Positions 24,623 to 34,206 are shown, numbered from the stretch's first letter. The stretch is DNA of 64,000 nt from Anaeromicropila herbilytica (GCF_016591975.1 NZ_AP024169.1:582001-646000), one strand, 5' to 3'. The notes: generated by a model not told the origin, from the sequence alone. Numbers and translations: made by a program.

Positions 24623-25606
24623 ATGAAAAAATCAACAATTGTAAAACCTTTATGCCCACCAGGACGTCCACCACGGTATGAAGATGTTCCCTATGCAGAT
24701 GTGGTTCTTGATAATGGACAGTCACATACACTGATGATGGATATTTATCAGGATTTAAATCAGAAGGAACCAGGTCCATGTATCATCTATTATTTTGGTG
24801 GAGGATGGATGTGGGGAGAATATAAGCAAGTCACTCAGAAAGCAGTATATTGCAGGGACCTGGTAAAATTGGTGGAACAAGGATATACAATTATATCACC
24901 ATCTTACCGATTAGCAAGCCAGTCAGTATTTCCTGCTTGCATACATGACTGCAAAGGAGTAGTTCGCTTTTTAAAAGCAAATGCGAATACGTATCACATC
25001 GACCCTGAGCGAATTGGTGTATTAGGTAATTCAGCTGGAGGACATCTTGCAGCAATGGTTGCAATGAGTTCAGAATGTGTAGAGATGGAAGGCAATGTAG
25101 GTGGAAATCTAGAGTATTCCAGTGCAGTTAAGGCAGCAGCTGTCTTTTATGCACCAGCTGATTTGGAAGAATGTATTCGAGCAGGTGCTGCAGAATTAGA
25201 TGGACCTCCAAAGGATCTAGTAGGAACAGAGATTGATAATGTAGCGAATCAAGCTGTAGAAATCGAGACTCAGATTCTTGGGTATACAGGAGAAGGAAGA
25301 AGCTTGTGGTCACTAAATAAAGTATTGGAAAGTGGTGATACGAATCATCCTGATTGGAAATACATTGAACTTGCTAGAAAATGCAGTGCGAACCATTATG
25401 CCAGTGCCAGTTGTCCACCTATGATTATCATGCATGGCGGACAAGACCAAGTAGTTCCTATCAACCAGAGTGAGAATCTATATCATGAATTAATAGCAGC
25501 AGGTGCAGACGCAACTTATGTGTCTTGCTCTAAAGCCTGTCATGGACCTTCGATGGGAAAGGCAGCAGATGAGATGGCATATCGATTCTTAATGGATCGT
25601 CTATAA
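24623..25606 (+). CDS. Alpha/beta hydrolase, esterase/lipase (HSL/BD-FAE type)
   Basis: A 327-aa cytoplasmic enzyme. YYFGGGWMWGE (oxyanion hole region in place of HGGG), nucleophile Ser137 in GNSAGGH, a catalytic Asp in GGQDQVVP and a His in KACHGPS form a complete triad. Such proteins remove acyl groups from small or sugar esters. It lies 37 bases after the tandem hydrolase gene and ends 8 bases before the converging MerR gene; no terminator separates them. Confidence 0.85.
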   Translation: MKKSTIVKPLCPPGRPPRYEDVPYADVVLDNGQSHTLMMDIYQDLNQKEPGPCIIYYFGGGWMWGEYKQVTQKAVYCRDLVKLVEQGYTIISPSYRLASQSVFPACIHDCKGVVRFLKANANTYHIDPERIGVLGNSAGGHLAAMVAMSSECVEMEGNVGGNLEYSSAVKAAAVFYAPADLEECIRAGAAELDGPPKDLVGTEIDNVANQAVEIETQILGYTGEGRSLWSLNKVLESGDTNHPDWKYIELARKCSANHYASASCPPMIIMHGGQDQVVPINQSENLYHELIAAGADATYVSCSKACHGPSMGKAADEMAYRFLMDRL

Positions 25607-25614
25607 TTCTACTC

Positions 25615-26433
25615 CTACTCTGTTTCATTCAAAGGCACGTATATTTTTTGATAAGTATAACGTGCCCCTTCTTCGCGGATTTTGGTTTCGACTATGAAGA
25701 AACTTGGACCAGCAACGTGTAAATTATATTTCTCGATGACTTTGTTTACATTGATGAACATATTATTACGCACCTGATTTAGATCGTCATTTTGAGGATT
25801 ATCTTCTAAGATTCGCCTATCATAGAATTCTAAATAACGCATGGGAGGAATCCATTCTACAGGTTCGCTGATTGGAAGCATCTGTTCGTGAACGATGTTC
25901 TGTGGAGCAGAGAATCCCCATTCGATGACAGGGGATTCGGGTATATAGTTTACACGGGCAGTAATAGAGACTAATGGTATATATTTTATCCATTCTTTTA
26001 TAATATTGCTAATATTATGATTTAACTCAAAGTTTTTACTCTGTGATAAATAATAAAAGCCTTCTTTTTTCATAATATTCCATTGATCGATACCAGAATA
26101 ATAAGGTAATGATTTTGACATATTTTCACTATACTCTACAAGACCTTGTAGAAATTGTATCTGTTGTAAAAGTTCACTGCGTCTATCTTCAAAATAGCCC
26201 ACTGTCTTTTCATATGTTGTTGTAAGCAACAGTTTTTCAATTTCCTTTGATGAGAATCCCCAATTCTTTAGCTTGATGCATTCATTTACTAAAGAGGTAG
26301 AAGAGACATCATAATAACGATATCCAGAGGAATTTTTCTTAGGATGAAGCAGACCTTGTTTTTCGTAATATTTTAAAAAATCCACAGTTACACCGAGTTT
26401 TTTTGCAAAGTCACCAATTGAATATTCTTTCAT
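25615..26433 (-). CDS. MerR-family transcriptional regulator with effector domain
   Basis: A 272-aa protein. The N-terminal winged helix (YSIGDFAKKLGVTVDFLKYYEKQGLL, with SGYRYYD) is that of MerR regulators; a coiled helix (about 75-110) follows, then a GyrI-like small-molecule domain (about 130-270). The ATG at 26433 is used because GGGGGGA lies right before it; the in-frame TTG 15 bases earlier overlaps that site. It converges with the hydrolase genes and is divergent from the ABC genes at 26698, so either may be its target. Confidence 0.88.
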   Translation of the reverse strand: MKEYSIGDFAKKLGVTVDFLKYYEKQGLLHPKKNSSGYRYYDVSSTSLVNECIKLKNWGFSSKEIEKLLLTTTYEKTVGYFEDRRSELLQQIQFLQGLVEYSENMSKSLPYYSGIDQWNIMKKEGFYYLSQSKNFELNHNISNIIKEWIKYIPLVSITARVNYIPESPVIEWGFSAPQNIVHEQMLPISEPVEWIPPMRYLEFYDRRILEDNPQNDDLNQVRNNMFINVNKVIEKYNLHVAGPSFFIVETKIREEGARYTYQKIYVPLNETE

Positions 26434-26540
26434 GAAAGATCCCCCCAACTATATAAGATTATTTTATCCTATTTTAGCATACAGTGTGAGAATGTACAAT
26501 TTTGATTAAAGTAAAATATATCTGACAAGAGCGATTACTG

Positions 26541-26594
26541 AAAGGAATAGAGTATGATTATATCTATCTGATAATAGTCATACTCTATTCCTTT
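26541..26594. promoter_or_regulatory. Perfect 17-bp inverted repeat between divergent genes
   Basis: AAAGGAATAGAGTATGA (26541-26557) pairs exactly with 26578-26594 across a 20-base loop. Both flanking genes point away from it, so it is not an ordinary end-of-gene terminator. The tail CCTTTGAT lacks a proper T-run. It may act in the leader of the ABC genes or be the end of an unseen small transcript. Confidence 0.55.
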
Positions 26595-26697
26595 ACCTTT
26601 GATATAACAAACTCATTCACTTTAAAGGATTCCACTCAAATATGATTGCATTATAATATTATTTGGAATATGATTTGCTTATGGAGGTGATATTATA

Positions 26698-28440
26698 ATG
26701 TCAAAATTAAAGATTGAACCTATGAAACATCCAGACAAAATTATGAACTATTGGAAGAAAGAAAAGTATGTTGTAGCTTGCATTGTTATATTCGGAGTGA
26801 GTTTTAATAGTATGATCATTCTAGGTCCTATCTATCAGGGAAAGCTCATAGATTCTATTGCAGGTGGAGACAACCTAACCTCAGTGTTAATATTAGCTGC
26901 TACTTATGTCGCAATTATAGGAATGGTTCAACTTTTACGCTATTTTAAGCGCTTTTATATAAGACGTTTTGCGAATAGTACTAGTGCTACCATGAGACTT
27001 ATGATCTATAATAATATAATGAATAAAAGTACTTCGGAACTTGATAATGAGAATACAGGAAACCTAATGACACGCGCTATTTCTGATGTTGATTTGTGTG
27101 TTGAAGGTATGAGGAAATTTACCACAGAAGTATTTGATACTGGTGTACTTATGATTGCATATTTGATATCCATGCTTACATATGATGTTAGAATAACTGT
27201 GCTTTCTATGATCTTTGTTCCAGTAGCTATGTTTATTGCTGAAAAATTAAAAAGTATTATATATAAGTATTCAAAGGATTATCGAACGAAAAGCAGCGAG
27301 GTTGCAGATATTACTTATGATATCATTGAGAATTCCATGCTTTATCGAGTAACTGGTATGGAAGTTGAAAATAAAGCCAAATATAAGAATGAGCTAAAGG
27401 ATTTACAGGATAAGGCTATTAAGGCCAATATATTAGAGAATTCCATGCAACCAGTATATAATGTTATAGCAATGCTTGGAATTAATATGGTTATTTACCT
27501 TGGGGGTACAAAGGTTATTCATGGTGGTTGGACTGTGGGCGTTTTTTCTACTTATGTAGCTATGTTTACTGCTGTAGCGGTTAAGGCAAGTAAAGCAGCA
27601 AAGCTCTTTAATTCTGTACAAAAATCACAGGTTTCTTGGAAGCGTATTAAGCCATATCTAACAGAATATAAAACCAAAGATACTTCTTCTAATATGAATA
27701 ACAATACCACATTAACAGTGAAAAATCTAAGCTTCTCTTATGAGAAAGGCAGAGAAAATATTATTGAGGACATCAGCCTTGAAGCTAGAAAAGGTGAAAT
27801 TATAGGTGTAACCGGTTCGATTGCTTCTGGTAAATCTACACTTGGAGTATCTTTAACCGGCTTATATCCCTATCTAGGAAGTATTAAGATAGATGGTAAG
27901 GAGTTAAAAGACTACTCAGAATACGAGAAAAGTCAGATGATATCTTACCTAGGCCATAGACCTCAACTACTTTCTGATACCATATACAACAATATAACAC
28001 TGGGAAGCGTACAAGATATATCGTCTGTTTTAGAGGAGGTTTGTTTTGATACGGATATGCAGGCAATGCCACATGGGCAAAACACTTTAGTTGGAAATAG
28101 TGGAATAAAATTAAGTGGTGGGCAACAGGCAAGAATAGCCCTTGCTAGGGCACTTCTTAACAAAAGTAAAATTATCATTTTAGATGACCCTTTTTCGGCA
28201 GTTGATATGAAGACAGAAGAGAAAATTATTGAGAATATAAAAAACAATTACAAAGATAGCTTGATTATCTTAATCTCTCATCGATTGGCTATTTTTAATA
28301 GAATAAATAACATAATACTATTGAAAAACAATAAAACAGCAGATTACGGTACACATCAAGAGCTTATGAAAAATTCCGAGATTTATGCAACAATATATAA
28401 GTTACAATGTACAGAGGGGGGAGACAGCGATGAAGAATAG
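26698..28440 (+). CDS. ABC exporter half with degenerate catalytic site (transmembrane + ATPase)
   Basis: A 580-aa half-transporter: six transmembrane helices (about 25-310) and an ATPase domain (about 335-575). Walker A is GSIASGKST and the signature is a canonical LSGGQQARIALARAL, but Walker B reads IIILDDPFSAVD with Asp where the catalytic Glu should be. That is how the degenerate half of heterodimeric exporters looks. The next gene encodes the matching half and overlaps by 11 bases. GGAGGTGAT precedes the ATG. Substrate unknown. Confidence 0.9.
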   Translation: MSKLKIEPMKHPDKIMNYWKKEKYVVACIVIFGVSFNSMIILGPIYQGKLIDSIAGGDNLTSVLILAATYVAIIGMVQLLRYFKRFYIRRFANSTSATMRLMIYNNIMNKSTSELDNENTGNLMTRAISDVDLCVEGMRKFTTEVFDTGVLMIAYLISMLTYDVRITVLSMIFVPVAMFIAEKLKSIIYKYSKDYRTKSSEVADITYDIIENSMLYRVTGMEVENKAKYKNELKDLQDKAIKANILENSMQPVYNVIAMLGINMVIYLGGTKVIHGGWTVGVFSTYVAMFTAVAVKASKAAKLFNSVQKSQVSWKRIKPYLTEYKTKDTSSNMNNNTTLTVKNLSFSYEKGRENIIEDISLEARKGEIIGVTGSIASGKSTLGVSLTGLYPYLGSIKIDGKELKDYSEYEKSQMISYLGHRPQLLSDTIYNNITLGSVQDISSVLEEVCFDTDMQAMPHGQNTLVGNSGIKLSGGQQARIALARALLNKSKIIILDDPFSAVDMKTEEKIIENIKNNYKDSLIILISHRLAIFNRINNIILLKNNKTADYGTHQELMKNSEIYATIYKLQCTEGGDSDEE

Positions 28441-30175
28441 TTTAATAAAAAGGGCAATCGGTAAAGCTATTACACATAATATCGGGTTAAGTATATTATT
28501 AGTGTTTGCAATATGCGGAGTAGTTGTCACAAGCTTAATTCCTCCTCAGATTTTAAAATATATCGTTGATCATAATCTTGTACCTCATAAATCTGAAAAA
28601 TTACTTACGCTGGCGGCTTCCTACACTGTGATATTACTACTTATAGGAATCTTCGATTTTGTAAAAGAAGCTGTTCTTACAATCCTAGGACAAAAAATTA
28701 CGAAAGAGATAAAAGTTGAAATGATGGAAAAACTCGAAAGGATTAATGCGATGTTTTTTTCCTCGAACAGTTCAGGGGTTGTGGTATCAAGATTTACAAA
28801 TGATGTTGATGCAATTAATTCACTATTTACAAGCGGTATTATTGGAATGATGGTTGACTGCTTAAAGCTAATAGGTATTGTTATTTCAATATGGATATTT
28901 AGTAGCAGAATTGGAATGGTAACGTTATTACTGATTCCAGCTATTTATGGTATTACACGAGAGTTTCAAAAAAGAATGCTGAAAGCGCAGATTGAAAATC
29001 GAATACTTATTGGCAAGGTAAATAATCATATTTCAGAAAGTTTAAAAAATATACTGATGATTAAATCCTACAGTAAGGAAAGTTATATGGAAGAGAATTA
29101 TAAGAGATATTTACTGGATAATTATAAAACCGTAGAGAAAGTGAATTTCTATGATTCGATATACTCACCCATCATTCAATGTACTCGTGCTGTCGTAATT
29201 GCTTTGATTGTTGTATTATCCTCTAAGCAGCTTAACTTTTTAGGTATATCCTTGGGTATGGTTGCAGCTACAATTGAATTAATATCCAACTTGTTTGCGC
29301 CAATTGAGAACCTTGGTATGGAACTTCAAAATATTCAACAGGCCATATCTGGAATTAAAAGAGTAAATGATTTTTATAATGAAGCCGAAGATGATTATAA
29401 GGAACAGGACTTAAAGGCTGAGGATATGATATCAAATCGTGAGGATGTGCAATTGTCTTTCAATAATATTAGCTTTCAGTATGAAGAAGGTGCAGACATT
29501 CTTCATAACATTAACCTTAATTTAAAACCAAATGAAAAGGTTACGTTTGTTGGAAGAACAGGAGTTGGTAAAACAACCTTATTTAAGCTCATAATGGGGC
29601 TTTTGAAACCAACTAAAGGCAGTATTACAATAAACGGAGTGGATGTTTACAATATACCAAACTCTGAAAAACGCAAGATCTTTGGGTATGTGGATCAAAG
29701 CTTTCACGTAATTAAGGGTACTGTAGCGGATCAGATCAGTTTACAAGATGGGAGTATTACAAGAGAACAAGCAGAAAAGGCTCTCGATTTTGTGGGACTT
29801 AAGGATTATGTTGAGTCATTAGAATATGGTATGGATACGATAGTAAACAGTGATAATCTCTTTTCACAGGGACAAAAACAACTTCTTGCAATCGCCAGGG
29901 CTATAGTAACCAATCCTCCTATCCTCCTCTTAGATGAAGTTACGGCAAACCTTGATTCAATAACGGAAGAAAAAATAGTGTCAGTACTTAAGAAGGCAAG
30001 CCATTCTCATACTATATTGTCAATATCTCACCGCCTATCTTCAATGATAGCAAGCGATACGGTAGTTATATTGGAACATGGTAGAATTAAAAATGCTGGC
30101 TCGCCGGAAGTACTTCTAGAAAGCGATGATTGGTATCGTAGTCACATTGCACTTGAGAAGTTGACTTGGAGTTAG
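28430..30175 (+). CDS. ABC exporter half with intact catalytic Glu (transmembrane + ATPase)
   Basis: A 581-aa partner of the gene before it. Six transmembrane helices (about 15-310) precede an ATPase with Walker A GRTGVGKTT, Walker B ILLLDEVTANLD (Glu present) and an altered signature FSQGQKQLLAIARAI. The altered signature faces the degenerate site of the partner, while its own Walker site faces the partner's normal LSGGQ, giving one working and one non-hydrolysing site. The ATG at 28430 follows AGAGGGGGGAG; an in-frame start 45 bases earlier has no ribosome site. Confidence 0.92.
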   Translation: MKNSLIKRAIGKAITHNIGLSILLVFAICGVVVTSLIPPQILKYIVDHNLVPHKSEKLLTLAASYTVILLLIGIFDFVKEAVLTILGQKITKEIKVEMMEKLERINAMFFSSNSSGVVVSRFTNDVDAINSLFTSGIIGMMVDCLKLIGIVISIWIFSSRIGMVTLLLIPAIYGITREFQKRMLKAQIENRILIGKVNNHISESLKNILMIKSYSKESYMEENYKRYLLDNYKTVEKVNFYDSIYSPIIQCTRAVVIALIVVLSSKQLNFLGISLGMVAATIELISNLFAPIENLGMELQNIQQAISGIKRVNDFYNEAEDDYKEQDLKAEDMISNREDVQLSFNNISFQYEEGADILHNINLNLKPNEKVTFVGRTGVGKTTLFKLIMGLLKPTKGSITINGVDVYNIPNSEKRKIFGYVDQSFHVIKGTVADQISLQDGSITREQAEKALDFVGLKDYVESLEYGMDTIVNSDNLFSQGQKQLLAIARAIVTNPPILLLDEVTANLDSITEEKIVSVLKKASHSHTILSISHRLSSMIASDTVVILEHGRIKNAGSPEVLLESDDWYRSHIALEKLTWS

Positions 30176-30211
30176 AAATAGATATATGAATAACGAGATG
30201 CTTCAAAACTG

Positions 30212-30240
30212 AAACACGCCCAATGCAAGGCGTGTTTTTT
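30212..30240 (+). terminator. Intrinsic terminator after the ABC exporter pair
   Basis: A 9-bp stem AAACACGCC / GGCGTGTTT with an 8-base loop, followed by TTT. It starts 36 bases after the stop. Confidence 0.88.
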
Positions 30241-30254
30241 CTTTACTTATCTTT

Positions 30255-30278
30255 AATATGACAGACTGCTGTCATATT
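30255..30278. promoter_or_regulatory. Palindromic operator-like site
   Basis: A perfect 10-bp inverted repeat AATATGACAG / CTGTCATATT with a 4-base centre and no T-run, lying 127 bases before the alpha-toroid gene. Its length and symmetry fit a dimeric repressor of TetR or similar type. No such regulator is encoded nearby. Confidence 0.45.
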
Positions 30279-30404
30279 AGATGTTGTATTATTAGTGTGC
30301 TATAGGGAAAAAGGAAATCGTGGTTGTACTTAGGGTTGTATCAAGTTTAACTATAGTGTTGATGTTAAACGAATAGTGAAGAAATAATAAATAGGAGAGA
30401 TAGT

Positions 30405-31274
30405 ATGGAACAAATTATTAGATGGTTATTAGAAGACAAAAATCCAGAGATTCAATATAGAACAATGCTTGAGTTGTTGGAAATGAAAAAGGATGACACC
30501 GAAGTAAGAGATGTTAAAAATACCTTATTATCTTCGGAGGTATTTGATAAAGTATATCAAAAATTGAAAATGGGTAAGAAATGGGAGACTTACAACGTAT
30601 TATCTGCATTTGCTGAATTTGGTCTGACTAGAGAGGATATTGGTATAGAACTGGACGGATATGTAAACGCTCTTATTGAAGAAACTGAGTTTCAAATGAT
30701 GTGTGGGGAAGCCTTGTTACTGCGCAATTTAATATTGCTGGGTTATGGGGATGAACCAAGAGTTAGAGAAGAAGTATCCCATGTGTTTGAAAAGCAAAAG
30801 CCTGACGGTGGCTATGGCTGCCTTAGTAAAAAGCCTAAAATAAACTTGGCTAAGGGTTGCTACCGTCAGACAGGTACATATCTATTATTGGCGGCAGCTC
30901 TAAAGAAAAAAGGATACGCTATGCCACAACAGGAAAAAGAACTAGTAAATTATTATTTGAATCGTGAAGTATTATACGCCAACCATGATCATAATGCTTT
31001 TGTAGTGCCTGACTTAGCCGGTACCTTTTATCCTCTTGATCCTGTAAAAATTGGATTGCAAATGGCCATGTATTCACTTAGTGTGCTAGGCTATGGTGCC
31101 GATGAAAGGTGCAAAAAAGCATGGACTGTACTAGATAGCAAAAGAGATGGGGATGGACATTATATTCTTGATAAAGCTCTGTCTAAACCAGTCTATAAGA
31201 TTGGAAAGGTTGGCAATCCCAATAAGTGGGTAACTCTTTACGCATTATTAGCTAAAAAAGATATAAGCTATTAA
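30405..31274 (+). CDS. Alpha/alpha-toroid protein, prenyltransferase/squalene-cyclase repeat type
   Basis: A 289-aa soluble protein made of helical repeats, with QKPDGGYGC and DSKRDGDGHYIL segments that resemble the QW-type repeats of squalene cyclase and prenyltransferase beta subunits. The catalytic DxDD motif of cyclases is not present, so I cannot assign an enzymatic reaction. AGGAGAG lies before the ATG. It is flanked by a terminator and the LysM gene, so it is probably a single-gene unit, perhaps controlled through the palindrome at 30255. Confidence 0.6.
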   Translation: MEQIIRWLLEDKNPEIQYRTMLELLEMKKDDTEVRDVKNTLLSSEVFDKVYQKLKMGKKWETYNVLSAFAEFGLTREDIGIELDGYVNALIEETEFQMMCGEALLLRNLILLGYGDEPRVREEVSHVFEKQKPDGGYGCLSKKPKINLAKGCYRQTGTYLLLAAALKKKGYAMPQQEKELVNYYLNREVLYANHDHNAFVVPDLAGTFYPLDPVKIGLQMAMYSLSVLGYGADERCKKAWTVLDSKRDGDGHYILDKALSKPVYKIGKVGNPNKWVTLYALLAKKDISY

Positions 31275-31339
31275 GTGTGGTAATATGATGAAGATTAATT
31301 CATATATATAATAGTAAAAACATGAGATATGGTATAAAT

Positions 31340-32641
31340 ATGATAATTTATGTAGTACAGGTTGGTGATACAATTACATCAATTGCTAATAAATATGGAG
31401 TTTCAGAAGCTAGAATAATTCAAGAAAATGGATTACATAATCCAACTGATTTAGTAATAGGGCAAACAATTGTAATTACCTATCCGCAAAAGATATATGT
31501 TGTAAAAGAAGGAGATACTCTATCTGATATTGCATTAAATCAAGGAATATCAATCATGCAATTATATCGTAACAATCCATTTCTTTGGGAAAGGGAATAT
31601 ATTTATCCTGGTGAAGAACTTGTAATTAGTTATAATACATTAGCAACAATTACAACAAATGCCTATGCATTTCCTTATGTTAATATGAACGTTCTAAAGA
31701 AGGCATTACCGAACTTAACCTATCTGTCAATATTAAACTATAAAACATTGAAAAAGGGCGAGATTGAATCATTCTATGACGATACCGAATTGATTAAGAC
31801 TGCCAAACAATATGGAGTAGCGCCAGTGATGCTTGTGACAAGTATTACATTTCAAGGTGTAAGGAATCCAGAAATGATTTATGAAATACTCTTAAATCCA
31901 GAGTATCAGGATAATCATGCACAGAATATGATTAAAGTTATGAAGGAAAAAGGCTATTACGGGGTGAATATTACCATTACATTTTTAAGTAAGGCTACGG
32001 AACAACTATATATAAATTATCTGAAACGAGTTACAGCACACTTTCATAAAGAAGGGTATCCAGTTTTTGTTACAATAGATCCTAATTTTACAATCAAAGA
32101 AAATAAACTGTATTTTGAAGAAGTAGATTATTCATTTTTTAATGATTTGGTGGAAGAAGTTTATATTATGAGATTTTTCTGGGGAACTCAATATGTACCT
32201 CCAATGCCTGTCAGTTCAGTCGCAAATATTTCATTATATGTAGACTATATGAAGCAAATGATAGACCCTAAAAAAATAAACGTTGGATTCCCGCTATTAG
32301 GATACGATTGGACTCTTCCATACGTTGAAGGTTATTCAGAGGGAAATGCTATTACTTTAGATTCTGCACTTGATTTGGCACGATTAATGGAATCAACGAT
32401 TCAATTTGATGAAATTTCAGAAACACCTAATTATGAGTATAATAATAATTTGGGTGAAAGTATAATTGAGCATATAGTATGGTTTGTTGATGCCAGAACT
32501 ATTTATGGAATAGTCAATTTAGTTATAGAAAATAATTTGCGGGGAAATGGATTGTGGAATATCATGAATTATAATCCACAGTTATGGCTGATTACTAATT
32601 CAAACTGTATTATTGAAAAGGTATTGCCTGAAATGGGTTAA
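31340..32641 (+). CDS. LysM-LysM-GH18-like wall protein, catalytic Glu missing
   Basis: A 433-aa protein of the spore YaaH type. Two LysM domains (about 3-46 and 50-93, YVVQVGDTITSIA and YVVKEGDTLSDIA) bind peptidoglycan; a GH18-like barrel follows. At the usual catalytic stretch (GVNIDFE in relatives) this protein reads GVNITIT, so the acid/base Glu and the preceding Asp are gone. GYDWTLPY near the end is kept. It is probably a non-catalytic binder. The second Met (31340) aligns with the start of its paralogue at 33997; the ribosome site is weak for either Met. Confidence 0.82.
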   Translation: MIIYVVQVGDTITSIANKYGVSEARIIQENGLHNPTDLVIGQTIVITYPQKIYVVKEGDTLSDIALNQGISIMQLYRNNPFLWEREYIYPGEELVISYNTLATITTNAYAFPYVNMNVLKKALPNLTYLSILNYKTLKKGEIESFYDDTELIKTAKQYGVAPVMLVTSITFQGVRNPEMIYEILLNPEYQDNHAQNMIKVMKEKGYYGVNITITFLSKATEQLYINYLKRVTAHFHKEGYPVFVTIDPNFTIKENKLYFEEVDYSFFNDLVEEVYIMRFFWGTQYVPPMPVSSVANISLYVDYMKQMIDPKKINVGFPLLGYDWTLPYVEGYSEGNAITLDSALDLARLMESTIQFDEISETPNYEYNNNLGESIIEHIVWFVDARTIYGIVNLVIENNLRGNGLWNIMNYNPQLWLITNSNCIIEKVLPEMG

Positions 32642-32654
32642 GGAACAACTTATA

Positions 32655-32709
32655 GACCGTTCATTTTCAGAGTTTCTTTAGAAACTTTCTAATCTGAGAA
32701 TGAACGGTC
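32655..32709. repeat. Long hairpin between convergent genes, copy 1
   Basis: GACCGTTCATTTTCAGA (32655-32671) pairs with 32693-32709 with one G-T pair; the loop contains an inner GTTTC/GAAAC stem. It sits between two convergent LysM genes and would end transcription from both sides. A close relative lies at 36394-36447. Confidence 0.75.
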
Positions 32710-32713
32710 GTAT

Positions 32714-33997
32714 TTATATGGCATTACGTATATTATACTGTGTATTAAGTACAAACCAGAATTGAGGGAATTTTTCCATTACATTTAATATGCTAATTCC
32801 GCGGAACCCGTATTCAGTAACCAATTTTAACTTTGCATCAACACTTCTTGCATCTTCAAACCATACAATATGTAATATATGATTTGTACTATCTTCATAA
32901 AAATAGAATGGTGATTGGGAATAATCATCGTATTGAATAACTGCTTCTTTTTCTATTGCCAAATTAATAGCTGAGTTATTGCTTAGATAATGTACTATCG
33001 TTATGCCACTAATCGATTGAAGAGTCCAGTCGTATCCAAAGGTTGGTATCCCGATATAAGTTTTTGCAGGAGGAATCTTGGTGATAGAATAATCAAATAC
33101 TTGCCTCATCATAGGGATTGGAGCTACTGAAGTTGTTGGTCCTAAGGTTTTGCCCCAGTCATATGTCATAAGTAGAATGGCGGTTGCAGCCTTTCCTAGG
33201 CCTTCATAATCATGTCCTTTATAGATTACTCCTGACTGATCTATAATATTTGGAGCTAAGGCTACACATATTTCAAATCCTTCTTTAGCAAGTCTATCTG
33301 TTAATTCTTTTATAAAATCAAGATAAGCTGGGCTATCTTCAATCAGAATAAATCCAAAATTGATATATAGGCCAAAATAGTCTTTGACTTTCATATTATT
33401 TACAATATTATTGATTAAATGTTCTTGAATGTTCTTACTGCTCAAAATATTGTGAGTAAGCTCAGTACTAAAATCTCCAACATTTAATATAGTTGAAATT
33501 AGCATGAGGGGAGCTACTTGATATTCTCGTGCAATCTTTATAATTTCTGTATCATCAATCTGAATCAATTCACCATTCGAAGTTAACCCATAGGTAAAGA
33601 GAGTAAGGTATGTTAAGTAAGGTAGTATATATCGTAGTAAATCTTTACTGATATAAGGATAGGCATATCCGTTTGTTGAAATATCACCTATTTTTTCTAA
33701 ATCATAGTCAATAATTAAGATTTCGCCTGGGTATATATAAGTTCTATCAGAAAGTATTGGATTATTTCTAAGCAACTGTTTTACAGAAATATGATATGTG
33801 GTAGCAATGCTATTTAGTGAATCCCCGTCCTTAACCGTATGAGTTTGCTTGGGGTAAACAATAACGATGGACTGCCCTACCACTAAATTATCAGGATTTG
33901 TTAATCCGTTGTCTAAAACCAGTTTTTCAACTGACACTTTATAACTTTTTGCTATGGACTTAATTGTATCTCCGGGTTGTACTATGTATGTAATCAT
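32714..33997 (-). CDS. LysM-LysM-GH18-like wall protein, catalytic Glu missing (paralogue)
   Basis: A 427-aa paralogue of the protein at 31340, encoded in the opposite direction. It has two LysM domains (YIVQPGDTIKSIA, HTVKDGDSLNSIA) and a GH18-like barrel. The catalytic stretch reads GLYINFGF, with Gly where the Glu of GVNIDFE should be, so it too should be inactive. MTYDWG and GYDWTL segments of the YaaH family are kept. GAGG before the second Met (33997) decides the start. A spore or wall role is inferred from the family. Confidence 0.83.
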   Translation of the reverse strand: MITYIVQPGDTIKSIAKSYKVSVEKLVLDNGLTNPDNLVVGQSIVIVYPKQTHTVKDGDSLNSIATTYHISVKQLLRNNPILSDRTYIYPGEILIIDYDLEKIGDISTNGYAYPYISKDLLRYILPYLTYLTLFTYGLTSNGELIQIDDTEIIKIAREYQVAPLMLISTILNVGDFSTELTHNILSSKNIQEHLINNIVNNMKVKDYFGLYINFGFILIEDSPAYLDFIKELTDRLAKEGFEICVALAPNIIDQSGVIYKGHDYEGLGKAATAILLMTYDWGKTLGPTTSVAPIPMMRQVFDYSITKIPPAKTYIGIPTFGYDWTLQSISGITIVHYLSNNSAINLAIEKEAVIQYDDYSQSPFYFYEDSTNHILHIVWFEDARSVDAKLKLVTEYGFRGISILNVMEKFPQFWFVLNTQYNIRNAI

Positions 33998-34122
33998 AAT
34001 ATCCTCAAAAATCATTTTATTACATTATATTAATAAATTATGATAGTATTACATAAAACCTCTATCAATAAAAAGAATGAAGATAGAAATGCTGGTAATT
34101 ACTTCATCTTCCGGATAATCGG

Positions 34123-34151
34123 TTGACATAATATTTACTAGCCAATATAAT
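34123..34151 (+). promoter_or_regulatory. Consensus sigma-A promoter for the Cache MCP gene
   Basis: TTGACA at 34123-34128, a 17-base spacer and TATAAT at 34146-34151: a full match to the housekeeping consensus, 56 bases before the start codon. It is the clearest promoter in the window. Confidence 0.9.
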
Positions 34152-34206
34152 TTTATTGTAATTAAAAATTGAAAATAAGATTAATTTTTGTGGAGGGAAA
34201 TAAATA

